A DNA stretch of 64,000 bases from Sphingomonas kyeonggiensis (GCF_030812785.1 NZ_JAUSTJ010000001.1:992001-1056000); one strand, 5' to 3'. Shown: positions 39,273 to 49,571, counted from the stretch's first letter. Translations and numbers: made by a program. The notes: a model not told the origin generated them from the letters alone.

Positions 39273-41948
39273 ATGACCATGCGTATGCTGATCGACGCAC
39301 GCCACCGGGAGGAAACCCGCGTGGCCGTCGTCAAGGGAAGCCGAATCGAGGAGTTTGATTTCGAGTCCGCCGAGCGCAAGCAGCTCAAGGGCAATATCTA
39401 TCTGGCCAAGGTGACCCGCGTGGAGCCGTCGCTCCAGGCGGCGTTCGTGGATTACGGTGGCAACCGCCACGGCTTCCTGGCCTTTAGCGAAATCCATCCC
39501 GATTATTACCAGATTCCCAAGGAAGATCGCGAAGCGCTGCTCCGCGAGGAAGCCGAGCATGCGGCCGAGGAAGCCGCGCTGCGCGCCGAGGAGGATGGCG
39601 ACGAGGATCATCTCGACGGCGATGACGGCGTCGAGGTGCTCGAGCGTCCGCATGACGACGAGGAAGAGCACGACCACGATCACGAGGATGCCGAAAGCGA
39701 GACCTCGGAAGGTGGCGAGGGCGAGGAAGGCCGTGGTCGCGGTCGCCGCGGCAAGCGCCGTGGCGGTGGTGGCGGCGAGGACAGCCCGGCCGAGGCGCTG
39801 CGCCAGCGCCGCATGAACCTGCGCCGCCGCTACAAGATCCAGGACGTGATCCGCCGCCGCCAGGTGCTGCTGGTCCAGGTCGTCAAGGAAGAGCGCGGCA
39901 ACAAGGGCGCTGCCCTCACCACCTATCTGTCGCTCGCCGGCCGCTACTGCGTGCTGATGCCGAACACCGCGCATGGCGGCGGCATCTCGCGCAAGATCAG
40001 CTCGGCTGCCGACCGCAAGCGCCTCAAGACGATCATGGCGGAGCTCAAGCTGCCGCCGACGATGGGCTGCATCGTCCGCACCGCCGGCCTCCAGCGCACC
40101 AAGGTCGAGATCAAGCGCGACTTCGACTATCTCGCCCGGCTGTGGGACGGCATCCGCGAGGAGACGCTCAAGTCGACCGCGCCGGCGCTCGTCTATGGCG
40201 ATTCGGACCTGCTCAAGCGCGCGATCCGCGACATCTATAATCGCGACATCGACGAGGTGATCGTCGAGGGCGAGGACGGCTATCGCCAGGCCAAGGACTT
40301 CATGAAGCTCCTGATGCCGAGTCACGCCAAGAAGGTGAAGCAGTACGCCGACGCGGTGCCGCTGTTCCAGCGTGCCGGCGTCGAGGACCAGCTCTCGGCG
40401 ATGTACAACCCCGTCGTCCAGCTGAAGAGCGGCGGTTACCTGGTGATCAACCCGACCGAGGCGCTCGTCTCGATCGACATCAACTCGGGCCGCTCGACGC
40501 GCGAGCACAATATCGAGCAGACCGCGACCGCGACCAACCTGGAAGCGGCGCACGAGATCGCCCGCCAGCTGCGCCTGCGCGACATGGCCGGCCTGGTCGT
40601 GATCGACTTCATCGACATGGATCACTCGTCCAACGTCCGGAAGGTCGAGAAGGCGATGAAGGAGGCGCTGAAGAACGATCGCGCCCGCATCCAGGTGGGC
40701 CGCATCTCCGCTTTCGGCCTGATGGAGATGAGCCGCCAGCGCCTGCGCACCGGTGTGCTCGAGGCGTCGACCGTGCAGTGCCCGCATTGCGAAGGCACCG
40801 GCCTGGTCCGCACCGCTTCGTCGGCCGGCCTCTCGGCCCTGCGCCTGATCGAGGACGAGGCCGCCCGTGGCCGCGGCTCGGTGATCACGCTGCGCGCGAG
40901 CCAGGAAGCCGCCTTCTACGTACTCAACAAGAAGCGCGCCGACATCGCCGAGATCGAGGACCGCTACGGCGTGACCGTCGAAATCCTGTCGGACGGCGAG
41001 CTCGAGGGCGCGCGCATGTCGGTCGAGGCTTCGGGCCCGCCGCCGGCGCATGCGCCGAAGTTCGAGAAGCTGATCGAAGAGCCCGAGGACGACGACTACG
41101 TCGAGGAGATCGACGAGGAGGAAGAGGAGCTCGAGGAAGAGGCCGAGGCCGGCAATCGCCGCGAAGGTCGTGGCGAGCGCCGCGAGCGTGGCGACGACGA
41201 GGGTGGCGAGCGCGGCAAGCGTCGCCGCCGCCGCCGTGGCCGTGGCCGTGGCCGTCGCGAGGAAGGCGAAGGCGCCGAGGGTGATGCCGAGGCCGAAACC
41301 GGCGAGGAAGCCGAAGGCGAAGTCGCTGAGGGCGAGGAAGCGCCTGCTGCTGTCGAGGGTGAAGGCGAGGGCCGCGAGAATGGCCGCAAGCGCCGTCGCC
41401 GTGGCCGTCGTGGCGGTCGCCGTGGCGATCGTGCCGAGGGCGGCGAGGATGCCGGTGAGGAAGCTGCCGAAGCGGTGACCGAAGCCGCCGCGCCGGTCGA
41501 GGCCGCGCCGGAGCCGGTCGCCGAGGAAGCACCGGCCAAGCCGAAGCGCACCCGCAAGAAGAAGGTGGAGGCTGTCGAGGCCGAAGCCGCGCCTGCGGTC
41601 GAAGCCCCGGTCGAGGTCGTTGCCGAGCCGGTTGCCGAGGAGGCTCCGGCCAAGCCGAAGCGGACCCGCAAGAAGAAGGTGGAGGCCGTCGCGGCCGAAG
41701 CCGCACCTGCGGTCGAAGCCCCGGTCGAGGTCGTTGCCGAGCCTGTTGCCGAGGAGGCCCCGGCCAAGCCGAAGCGTACCCGCAAGAAGAAGGTCGAAGC
41801 CGTCGAGGTCGAGCCTGCTCCGGCGGAAGCCGCCCCGGTTGCGCAGGACACCGAGGCTGCTGAAGTCGAAGGTGAGGCCGAAGCCGAGGGCGAGAATCCC
41901 GACGGCACGCCGCGTCGCGGCTGGTGGCAGCGCACCTTCGGGGCCTGA
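39273..41948 (+). CDS. rne: Ribonuclease E (Rne/Rng family)
   Basis: The 891-residue endoribonuclease has an S1 domain split by an insertion (about residues 95-175) that is acidic and His-rich first (HDDEEEHDHDHEDAES) and then Arg/Gly-rich. The RNase H-like/DNase I-like catalytic core follows, with LVSIDINSGRSTREHN and VVIDFIDMDHSSN holding the metal-binding Asp residues, and the zinc-link CPHCEGTG. After about residue 590 the protein is low complexity: acidic runs, RRRRRGRGRGRRE-type basic runs, and three 38-residue repeats. This tail should bind RNA and degradosome partners. RNase E starts mRNA decay and processes rRNA and tRNA precursors. Confidence 0.97.
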   Translation: MTMRMLIDARHREETRVAVVKGSRIEEFDFESAERKQLKGNIYLAKVTRVEPSLQAAFVDYGGNRHGFLAFSEIHPDYYQIPKEDREALLREEAEHAAEEAALRAEEDGDEDHLDGDDGVEVLERPHDDEEEHDHDHEDAESETSEGGEGEEGRGRGRRGKRRGGGGGEDSPAEALRQRRMNLRRRYKIQDVIRRRQVLLVQVVKEERGNKGAALTTYLSLAGRYCVLMPNTAHGGGISRKISSAADRKRLKTIMAELKLPPTMGCIVRTAGLQRTKVEIKRDFDYLARLWDGIREETLKSTAPALVYGDSDLLKRAIRDIYNRDIDEVIVEGEDGYRQAKDFMKLLMPSHAKKVKQYADAVPLFQRAGVEDQLSAMYNPVVQLKSGGYLVINPTEALVSIDINSGRSTREHNIEQTATATNLEAAHEIARQLRLRDMAGLVVIDFIDMDHSSNVRKVEKAMKEALKNDRARIQVGRISAFGLMEMSRQRLRTGVLEASTVQCPHCEGTGLVRTASSAGLSALRLIEDEAARGRGSVITLRASQEAAFYVLNKKRADIAEIEDRYGVTVEILSDGELEGARMSVEASGPPPAHAPKFEKLIEEPEDDDYVEEIDEEEEELEEEAEAGNRREGRGERRERGDDEGGERGKRRRRRRGRGRGRREEGEGAEGDAEAETGEEAEGEVAEGEEAPAAVEGEGEGRENGRKRRRRGRRGGRRGDRAEGGEDAGEEAAEAVTEAAAPVEAAPEPVAEEAPAKPKRTRKKKVEAVEAEAAPAVEAPVEVVAEPVAEEAPAKPKRTRKKKVEAVAAEAAPAVEAPVEVVAEPVAEEAPAKPKRTRKKKVEAVEVEPAPAEAAPVAQDTEAAEVEGEAEAEGENPDGTPRRGWWQRTFGA
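41511..41820 (+). repeat. Tandem 114-bp repeat inside rne
   Basis: Repeats start at 41511, 41625 and 41739, the third one partial, with near-identical DNA. Each encodes 38 residues with PVAEEAPAKPKRTRKKKVEA and a following Ala/Glu/Pro/Val stretch. The copies lie at residues about 747-849 of RNase E. Copy number is likely to vary between strains. Confidence 0.9.
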
Positions 41949-41969
41949 CCCTTAAAGCCTGAGAGAAAC

Positions 41970-42004
41970 GGGGCGCCGGTCCGCAGGGATCGGCGCCCTT
42001 TTTC
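41970..42004 (+). terminator. Intrinsic terminator after rne
   Basis: Stem GGGCGCCG (41971-41978) and CGGCGCCC (41991-41998), followed by TTTTT. Confidence 0.9.
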
Positions 42005-42086
42005 ATGGCTTCAGACGCGGTTCATCGGGGCGGGGGCACGGCCAATGCCATTGATCACGGGTGGAATTCGGAGGATACGAACGGGC

Positions 42087-43451
42087 ATGAAGCGCATCCT
42101 CGCCCTGCTCTCGGCAGCCTTGCTGCTCTGGGTCCAGCCTGCTGCCGCCCAGTCGATCCTGCGCGACGCCGAGACCGAGGCGCTGCTCAACGACATGGCC
42201 CGGCCGCTGTTCATCGCCGCCGGCCTGTCGCCTGCCAATGCCAAGGTGGTGCTGATCCAGGACAGCTCGATCAACGCCTTCGTCGCCGGCGGGCAGATCG
42301 TCTATGTCCATTCCGGGCTGATCGACGCCGCCTCGAGCGCCAACGAAGTGCAGGGCGTGATCGCGCACGAGATCGGCCATATCGTCGGCGGCCATGCCGT
42401 GTTCCAGAATGACGGTGGTTATACCAACATCTCGATCCTCAGCCTGCTGCTCGGCGTGGCGGCGATGGCGGCGGGCAGCGGCGAGGCTGGCACCGGCATC
42501 CTGATGGCCGGCCAGCGCGCCGCGATCGGCAAGTATCTCGCCTTCAGCCGCGTCCAGGAAAGCTCGGCCGACGCCGCAGGCGCCAAGTTCATCAACAGCG
42601 CCGGGATCAGCGGCAAGGGCATGCTGAGCTTCTTCGACAAGCTCACCGCCCAGATGCACCGCTATGGCTATTACACCAGCAATCCCGAGGTCGATCCCTT
42701 CGCCCAGACCCACCCGATGTCGCAGGACCGCGTCGAGACGCTGAAGGCGGACCTGATGAACGCGCCGAGCTGGAACAAGCCGCTCGACCAGAATCTTGAA
42801 GTCCGCTTCAAGCGCGTCCAGGCCAAGCTGCGCGGCTATGTCAGCGATCCCAAGGACACGCTGGCCAAATATCCGCCGGGCAACCAGTCGGTCGAGGCGC
42901 ATTATGCCCGCGCCTATGCCTATCACAAATCGGGCTATCCCGAGCAGGCGGCGGCCGAGACCCAGGCGCTGGTCAAGGCCGAGCCCAAGGACCCCTATTT
43001 CCTCGAGCTCGAAGGGCAGATCATGCTCGAATCGGGCGACCCCAGGGGGGCGATCGCGCCGCTGCGCGAGGCGACCGCGCTGTCGAACAACGCGCCGCTG
43101 ATCGCCAGCACTTTGGGCCATGCGCTGCTCGCCACCGAGGACAAGGCCAATCTCGACGAAGCCGAGCGCGTGCTCAAGCAATCGGTGGCGCGCGACAACG
43201 ACAATCCCTTCGCCTGGCTCAACCTCGGCACCGTCTATGACCGCAAGGGCGACGAGGCGCGCACCGCGCTCGCCACGGCCGAGCGCGCGCACATGATGGG
43301 CGATGTCGGCACCGCGCTGATGAGCTCGCGCGCGGCGATGGCGCGCCTGCCCCAGGGCTCGGCGGACTGGGTACGGGCACAGGACATCAACATGGTCTCG
43401 CAGACCGCCTGGGACGAGATGCGGAAGAAGAAGGGGCGGCAGGGCCAGTGA
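42087..43451 (+). CDS. Exported M48-family zinc metalloprotease with TPR region (BepA-like)
   Basis: The 454-residue protein has a signal peptide (LALLSAALLLWVQPAAAQ), the zinc motif HEIGH at residues 94-98, the third ligand Glu in QESSADAAGAKF, and a C-terminal half of TPR-type helices (HYARAYAYHKSGYPEQAAAE). This is the layout of BepA/YfgC, which checks outer-membrane protein assembly and LptD. ATG 42087 was chosen for its signal peptide. The downstream DsbA-like gene overlaps its stop; protease plus thiol oxidase suits a periplasmic quality-control unit. Confidence 0.9.
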   Translation: MKRILALLSAALLLWVQPAAAQSILRDAETEALLNDMARPLFIAAGLSPANAKVVLIQDSSINAFVAGGQIVYVHSGLIDAASSANEVQGVIAHEIGHIVGGHAVFQNDGGYTNISILSLLLGVAAMAAGSGEAGTGILMAGQRAAIGKYLAFSRVQESSADAAGAKFINSAGISGKGMLSFFDKLTAQMHRYGYYTSNPEVDPFAQTHPMSQDRVETLKADLMNAPSWNKPLDQNLEVRFKRVQAKLRGYVSDPKDTLAKYPPGNQSVEAHYARAYAYHKSGYPEQAAAETQALVKAEPKDPYFLELEGQIMLESGDPRGAIAPLREATALSNNAPLIASTLGHALLATEDKANLDEAERVLKQSVARDNDNPFAWLNLGTVYDRKGDEARTALATAERAHMMGDVGTALMSSRAAMARLPQGSADWVRAQDINMVSQTAWDEMRKKKGRQGQ

Positions 43452-44233
43452 TCGAGCGTTTGTTGGGCAACAGGCTGGCGCTGGCCGGCGCCTTCGTGCT
43501 GTGTGCGCTGCTGGGCGCGGCGCTGTTCGCGGCGATCCAGGCGCTGGTGCCGGGCATGGGCGCGCGCGGCCAAGGCGAGCAGGCGATGCGCCAATGGGTG
43601 CTTGCCCATCCCGAGGTGCTGCTCGAATCGGTCGAGCGCTACAACCAGAAGCAGAGCGCCAGTGCCGACAAGGCGCAGGCCGAGGCAGTGGCGGCAGCGG
43701 AGAAGACCCTGCCCGCCGAGCGGCCGAAGCTCGAGGCGCCCTATGCCGGCGCCTGGGCGGGCAATCCCAAGGGCGATGTCACGCTGGTCGCCTTCATGGA
43801 CTATGCCTGCGGCTATTGCCGGGCCAGCCTGCCGGCGATCGAGGAGCTGCTGAAGCGCGATCCCAATGTGAAGGTGGTCTACCGCGAATATCCGGTGCTG
43901 GGGCCGGATAGCCTAGTCGCGGCGCGCTGGGCGCTGGCAGCGGCCGAGCAGGACAAGTTCCGCGCCTTCCACGACGCGCTGTTCGCTACCGACGGTCCGA
44001 GCGCGGCGAACATCGAGGCGGCGGCGCAGAAGGCCGGGCTCGACATGGGCCGGGCCAAGCAGGTCGCCCAGTCCAGGGCGGTCGAGGGCGAGATCGTCAC
44101 CAACCACAAGTTCGGCCAGAAGCTGGCGATGACCGGGACGCCGAGCTGGGTGGTCGGCGGCAAGCTGCTCTACGGCATGCGCGACTATGCCGGCCTCGCC
44201 GCGGCCGTGACGGAAGCGCGCAAGGGGAAGTAA
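43448..44233 (+). CDS. Exported DsbA-family thiol:disulfide oxidoreductase
   Basis: The 261-residue protein has an N-terminal anchor or signal (residues about 9-31), a helical segment, then a thioredoxin fold with the redox pair CGYC (Cys121, Cys124) and the cis-Pro motif TGTPSWVVGG. It is of the DsbA/DsbG-like group often called 'DsbA family' with a Com1-like insertion. It should form or isomerise disulfides in the periplasm. It starts with GTG, overlapping the M48 protease stop (GTGA), so the two are translationally coupled. Confidence 0.88.
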   Translation: MIERLLGNRLALAGAFVLCALLGAALFAAIQALVPGMGARGQGEQAMRQWVLAHPEVLLESVERYNQKQSASADKAQAEAVAAAEKTLPAERPKLEAPYAGAWAGNPKGDVTLVAFMDYACGYCRASLPAIEELLKRDPNVKVVYREYPVLGPDSLVAARWALAAAEQDKFRAFHDALFATDGPSAANIEAAAQKAGLDMGRAKQVAQSRAVEGEIVTNHKFGQKLAMTGTPSWVVGGKLLYGMRDYAGLAAAVTEARKGK

Positions 44234-44340
44234 CGCTCTCCCTCTTCCTTCAGAGGCGTTTCTCCCGATTTTTGTACCGAGCGGTTGCCGCCGCGCGCTG
44301 CCGTGCCTAATTAGCGGGTCCTTTCCCGGCCGGGGGCATC

Positions 44341-45272
<932 letters not shown>

Positions 45273-45276
<4 letters not shown>

Positions 45277-46037
45277 ACTTCCACGGCATCTGGGCGATCT
45301 ACAAGTTCGAGATGGCGCGCACGCTGCGCACGCTCTGGCAGTCGATCGTCACCCCGGTAATCACCACCGCGCTCTATTTCATCGTGTTCGGCAGCGGCAT
45401 GGGCAGCCGCATCCCCTCGATCGAGGGCGTGCCCTATGGCAGCTTCATCGTGCCCGGGCTGATCATGCTGTCGCTGCTCACCCAGAGCGTCGCCAATGCC
45501 TCGATCGGCATCTATTTCCCCAAGTTCACCGGCACCGTGTTCGAGCTGCTCTCGGCACCGATCTCGGCGGTCGAGCTGGTGATCGGGTTCGTCGGCGCGG
45601 CCGCGACCAAGTCGGTGGTGATCGGGCTGATCATCCTGCTCACCTCGGGCCTGTTCGTGCCGCTGCGCGTCGATCATCCGCTGGCGATGCTCGCCTTCCT
45701 GCTGCTCACCTCGATCAGCTTCTCGATGTTCGGCTTCATCATCGGCATCTGGGCCAAGGGCTTCGAGCAGCTCAACGTGGTGCCGGCGCTGATCCTCACA
45801 CCGCTCACCTTCCTGGGCGGCAGCTTCTATCCGCTGAGCTTCCTGCCCGAGCCGTGGCGCACGGTGAGCCTGTTCAACCCGGTCGCCTATCTGATCAGCG
45901 GCTTCCGCTGGGCGTTCTTCGGCGATGTCGGCGACATCGACGTGCGCTGGAGCCTGGGCTTCGTCGCGCTGTTCCTGGCCCTATGCCTTGGTCTTATCGT
46001 CACGATCTTCCGGACCGGCTACAGACTCAAGAACTGA
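45273..46037 (+). CDS. ABC-2 type exporter permease
   Basis: The 254-residue protein has six membrane helices and the ABC-2 signature near the C-terminus: [20 protein letters not shown] followed by [18 protein letters not shown]. This ending is typical of YadH/NodJ-type permeases. It overlaps the ATPase stop by four bases and shares one base with the next start (TGATG), so the three genes form a tight operon. It should dimerise and pair with the ATPase dimer. Confidence 0.9.
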
Positions 46038-46690
46038 TGACACCCTTTCCCCTGGATATCTTCACCGAGCCCGAGGACGTCGATCCCCACACGCTCGCCA
46101 ATCTCGGCCCGCTGGCGCCCCTCGCGGGGCACTGGGAGGGGCACAAGGGCGTGGACCTCAACCCCAAGGCCGAAGGCCCCGAACGGCGCGAGTTCATCGA
46201 GCGGATCGAGTTCGTGCCGATCGATCCCCAGGCCAATGGCCCGCAGCTCTTCTACGGGCTGCGCTACCATATCCACATCACCACCGAGGAAGAGGACATC
46301 ACCTTCCACGACCAGGTGGGCTATTGGTTGTGGGAGCCGGCCACCGGCCTGATCCTGCAGACGCTGGCGATCCCGCGCGGCCAGGTGCTGCTCGCCAGCG
46401 GCAAGGGTGCGCCGGGCGACAAGACGATCCATGTCGAGGCGAAGCGGGGCGAGACCAGCTACGGCATCTGCTCGACCGACTTCCTCGAATATGCCTTCCG
46501 CACCGATGCCTATAGGATCGACATCGCCTTCACCGAGGATGGTGGCTGGAGCTACGACATCCACACCACGCTGGAGGTGAAGGGCCAGGGGCCGTTCGAC
46601 CATCACGACCGCAACACGCTGAAGCGCGTGGGGGTGGCGAAGCCCAACCCCTGGGTGCAGATCCTCGCGGCGAAGGGCGAGGCGGCCTGA
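46037..46690 (+). CDS. Nitrobindin-like heme-binding beta-barrel protein
   Basis: A 217-residue protein of the THAP4/nitrobindin-type beta-barrel family. LAPLAGHWEGHKG near residue 25 matches the family opening GxWxGxG. The second half has HDQVGYWLWEPATGLILQTL and DFLEYAFRTDAYRIDI, beta-strands of the barrel. Nitrobindins bind ferric heme and handle nitric oxide or peroxynitrite. The position of a heme-ligand His is not clear from the sequence. It is the third gene of the ABC exporter operon (start overlaps permease stop), an association whose meaning is unknown. Confidence 0.75.
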   Translation: MTPFPLDIFTEPEDVDPHTLANLGPLAPLAGHWEGHKGVDLNPKAEGPERREFIERIEFVPIDPQANGPQLFYGLRYHIHITTEEEDITFHDQVGYWLWEPATGLILQTLAIPRGQVLLASGKGAPGDKTIHVEAKRGETSYGICSTDFLEYAFRTDAYRIDIAFTEDGGWSYDIHTTLEVKGQGPFDHHDRNTLKRVGVAKPNPWVQILAAKGEAA

Positions 46691-46709
46691 GTCCTGTCGA
46701 CTGATTGAG

Positions 46710-46817
46710 CGTCACCCCGGCCTTGTGCCGGGGTCCACCATGCCGCACCGACTACCCTCTAAACTACTCGCTCGGCACTCGCCTCCCGGTGGACCCCGGC
46801 ACAAGGCCGGGGTGACG
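46710..46817. repeat. Palindromic intergenic repeat (CGTCACCCCGG subtype)
   Basis: 108-bp element with perfect 30-bp arms (46710-46739, 46788-46817). It is the sister of the element at 21066. It lies in the convergent gap between the nitrobindin-like and S15 hydrolase genes. Confidence 0.9.
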
Positions 46818-46835
46818 GAGAGAGAGGGGGAGTGT

Positions 46836-48692
46836 TTAGTTCCCCACCACCGGCAGCATGATCGCCGAGCCGGAACACACCTTCTGCGTCGCCTTCTGAT
46901 AGTCCGCCGGCTTGGCCTTGTAGATGTTCGGCACGAAGGTCTGCGGGTTGCGGTCGATCATCGGGAACCAGCTCGACTGGATCTGCACCATGATCCGGTG
47001 GCCCTTCTTGAAGACATGGTCGTGGTTCCTGAGCGGGATCGTCCAGTCGTTCACCTGGTTGGGCACCAGCGGCGTCGATTTTTCCATCGACTGGAGGTAG
47101 CGGCCGCGCTTGACCTCCATTGCGATCGGCAGCTGATAGCCGTTCAGCCCCTTCGCATAGGCGCCGATCGCAGTCGGCGGCTTCTCGAAATCCTCGGGGT
47201 ACACGTCGATCAGCTTGACGATGAAGTCGCTGTCCGTCCCGCTGGTCGCAGCCTGCAGCGCGGCGGTGATCGCGCCGGTGATGGTCAGGTCGGCGTCGAG
47301 CGGGGCGCTGGTGTAGCTCAGCACGTCCGGGCGGTACTCGACGAAGCGCTGGTCCTCGGTCTCCCACCAGCGCCAGTCGGGCGTGGCATAGGTCGCCGAC
47401 ATCGGGCGGGCGCGGAACGGCACCGGGTTGGCGGGATCGGAGATGTACTCGCGGCAGCCCTCGCCCTGCGCCGGTGCGGTGAACGACACGCTGCCATCGG
47501 CGTGGAGGTAGAGGCTCTTGCTGCTCGCGGTCGTCAGCGGCCACTGGTTGTAGGTCTTCCACTGCCAGCTGCCCGACTGGAAGCTCTTCATCCGGTAATC
47601 GGGCTTGGTGCCCTTGCCGTGCAGCCAATAGGCGAAGAACGGCGCCTCGACCTGCTCCATGAACTGGGTACCGCTGTCGGTGCCGATCGGGATGCGACCG
47701 AGCATGTTGCCGGGCGAGCGCCAGCTGCCATGGTTCCACGGGCCGGCGACCATCAGCGACAGGTTGTTCGGATCGTTCTCGCGCTGCTTGTCGAAGATCT
47801 GCCAGCTGCCCCAAGGGTCTTCCTGGTCCCAGTAACCGGCGACGTTGAGCGTCGGCACGGTCGTCTTCTTCAGCGTGTCCGACCAGACCTGCTTCTTCCA
47901 GAAATCGTCATAGTCGGGATGCTCGATCATCTGCTTGTACAGCGGCACCCGGCCCTTGAAATACTTCGCCTCGATGTCCGCCGGCGAGCCTGCCTTCAGG
48001 AACCACTCATAGGTGTCGTAGCGGTCGTAGATCTCGATGCCGTCATTGGTCTTGTCGGCCTGGAGGCTGTTCACCCAGTCGCTGGCATAGGTGAGCCGCA
48101 TCGCGCCCCAGCGGTGGAGGTCGTCATTCTTCCAATAGTCGATCCACGCCGCCTGCGGACTCACCGCCTTCAGCGCGGGGTGCGGGCGGGCGACGGCGAT
48201 CGCGGCGGTGAAGCCGGGGTACGACACGCCCCACATGCCGACCTTGCCGTTGTTCGGCTTCACATTCTTCACCAGCCAGTCGATCGAATCATAGGCGTCG
48301 GTCGATTCGTCGGTCGCGCCCTTGCCGGTCTTGATCTCGGTCGAGAGGGTGAAGGGGCCGCCTTCGGAGCCGAAGCGGCCGCGCATGTCCTGGAACACGA
48401 AGACATAGCCGTCCTTGCCGAGCGCCGCCCAGCTGCCCGGCATGCTGCGCGGCGCGGCGCCGGGCGTGCCATAGGGGGTGCGCTGGAACAGGATCGGCAA
48501 CGGCCCGGTCTGGCCCTTGGGGCGGATGATGACGGTGTGCAGCTTCACCCCGTCGCGCATCGGGATCATCGCCTCCTCGAAGGTGAAGGCGCTGTCGGCG
48601 GCCTGGGGCGCCGGTGCGGCCTGCTTCGCGGGCAGGGCCGCCAGCGGCGCGGCGGTGGCGACCGCCAGGGCGAACAGACTGACCAACCGCAT
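46836..48692 (-). CDS. CocE/NonD (S15) family exported hydrolase
   Basis: The 618-residue protein has a signal peptide (RLVSLFALAVATAAPLAALP), an alpha/beta-hydrolase domain with the nucleophile Ser157 in GMWGVSYPG, the Asp/His pair probably in GYWDQEDPWG and VAGPWNHGSWR, and a C-terminal jelly-roll (TSAPLDADLTITGAITAALQ) as in X-Pro dipeptidyl-peptidase and cocaine esterase. It cleaves an acyl or prolyl bond of an unknown substrate outside the cytoplasm. GGGAGG lies at good distance from ATG 48692, but inside a hairpin (see next entry). Confidence 0.88.
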   Translation of the reverse strand: MRLVSLFALAVATAAPLAALPAKQAAPAPQAADSAFTFEEAMIPMRDGVKLHTVIIRPKGQTGPLPILFQRTPYGTPGAAPRSMPGSWAALGKDGYVFVFQDMRGRFGSEGGPFTLSTEIKTGKGATDESTDAYDSIDWLVKNVKPNNGKVGMWGVSYPGFTAAIAVARPHPALKAVSPQAAWIDYWKNDDLHRWGAMRLTYASDWVNSLQADKTNDGIEIYDRYDTYEWFLKAGSPADIEAKYFKGRVPLYKQMIEHPDYDDFWKKQVWSDTLKKTTVPTLNVAGYWDQEDPWGSWQIFDKQRENDPNNLSLMVAGPWNHGSWRSPGNMLGRIPIGTDSGTQFMEQVEAPFFAYWLHGKGTKPDYRMKSFQSGSWQWKTYNQWPLTTASSKSLYLHADGSVSFTAPAQGEGCREYISDPANPVPFRARPMSATYATPDWRWWETEDQRFVEYRPDVLSYTSAPLDADLTITGAITAALQAATSGTDSDFIVKLIDVYPEDFEKPPTAIGAYAKGLNGYQLPIAMEVKRGRYLQSMEKSTPLVPNQVNDWTIPLRNHDHVFKKGHRIMVQIQSSWFPMIDRNPQTFVPNIYKAKPADYQKATQKVCSGSAIMLPVVGN

Positions 48693-48698
48693 GCTTAT

Positions 48699-48725
48699 CC
48701 TCCCGCTAAAATCGATTGCGGGAGG
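48699..48725 (-). promoter_or_regulatory. Hairpin masking the ribosome-binding site of the S15 hydrolase
   Basis: Perfect 8-bp arms CCTCCCGC and GCGGGAGG enclose an 11-nt loop; the GGGAGG ribosome-binding site, 6 nt before the ATG, is the 3' arm of the stem on the minus strand. When folded, the site would be hidden. Confidence 0.5.
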
Positions 48726-48747
48726 GGTAGTCGGTGTATTGTGGCTG

Positions 48748-49506
48748 TCAATCGGTTCGCGGGCGGAAGCTGAGCTCGATCGCGGGACGCAGCACCAGCG
48801 TGGCGGCATTGACGAGCAAGTGGACGAGGATCGGCGCGGTCAGCCCCGGCCAGCCGAGATACAGCAGGGCGAAGATCGCGCCGAGCAGGCTGGTCTGCAC
48901 CACGCCTACCCAGCCCTGGTAGCGATGGAGCAGCCCGAAGATCAGCGTCGATGCGGTAAAGGCGAGCGCGGCGCTGCCACCGCTGCCGGTGATGAGCAGC
49001 GGCAGATAGAGGCGGAACGCCACTTCCTCGCTGATCCCGGCGCTCGCGATCAACGGCAGGATATGGCGCAGCTCGGCATGGTTGCGCGGTATCAGCGGAG
49101 CGATGTCGGCGATCGGGGCGCCCCGGAGCGGGCGACGGAGGAGCAGCATGCGCAGCAGCGCGCCGATCAGTGCCCCGACGATCAGCGCGCCCGTGGCCAT
49201 GCCCAGAAAGGCCGGGTTGCCGGTGCCGAGATCGGGCAGTTGCTCGACCAGCGGGGCGAACTCGGTGGGGAAGGTCCAGAGCGCATCGACTCGGCCCAGC
49301 AGCGCCAGCCCGACCAGTGAAGGCAAGAGATAGAGTGCGCAGTTCTTGCCAGCCATGCGGAGAAACAGTGGCTGTCGGCGTGCGCTGTCCTTGACCTTGC
49401 CGAAGCGCCGGTAGTTGCGGCGGTCGTTGCGCTGGGCCCAGACGAGCAGCGCGAGAGTGGCGATCAGCAGCAACGGCGCGAGCATCTGCGGCGGCATAGC
49501 GGGCAC
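48748..49506 (-). CDS. CPBP-family intramembrane protease (Abi/Rce1-like)
   Basis: The 252-residue protein has about seven hydrophobic helices and the CPBP motifs: SEEVAFRL with Glu160 and Glu161, FGLLHRYQG with His, and HLLVNAA with the second His. The enzymes cleave prenylated or other peptides within the membrane; in Gram-positive bacteria some act in bacteriocin self-immunity or maturation. It is divergent from the cysteine-rich/ferritin-like gene with 169 bp between starts, so it could belong to that locus, but it could also be independent. Confidence 0.85.
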   Translation of the reverse strand: MPAMPPQMLAPLLLIATLALLVWAQRNDRRNYRRFGKVKDSARRQPLFLRMAGKNCALYLLPSLVGLALLGRVDALWTFPTEFAPLVEQLPDLGTGNPAFLGMATGALIVGALIGALLRMLLLRRPLRGAPIADIAPLIPRNHAELRHILPLIASAGISEEVAFRLYLPLLITGSGGSAALAFTASTLIFGLLHRYQGWVGVVQTSLLGAIFALLYLGWPGLTAPILVHLLVNAATLVLRPAIELSFRPRTD

Positions 49507-49571
49507 CGCGTGGGAGGCAAGGATCGAGTAGTGCGCAAAGATGAAGGTAAATCGAGTGTAAGCCGTAACAA

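Noticed and set aside
38876-39358. 160-residue plus-strand frame running into rne
   Set aside because: It crosses the rne start in a different frame, lacks a ribosome-binding site, and its composition is that of a GC-rich chance frame.
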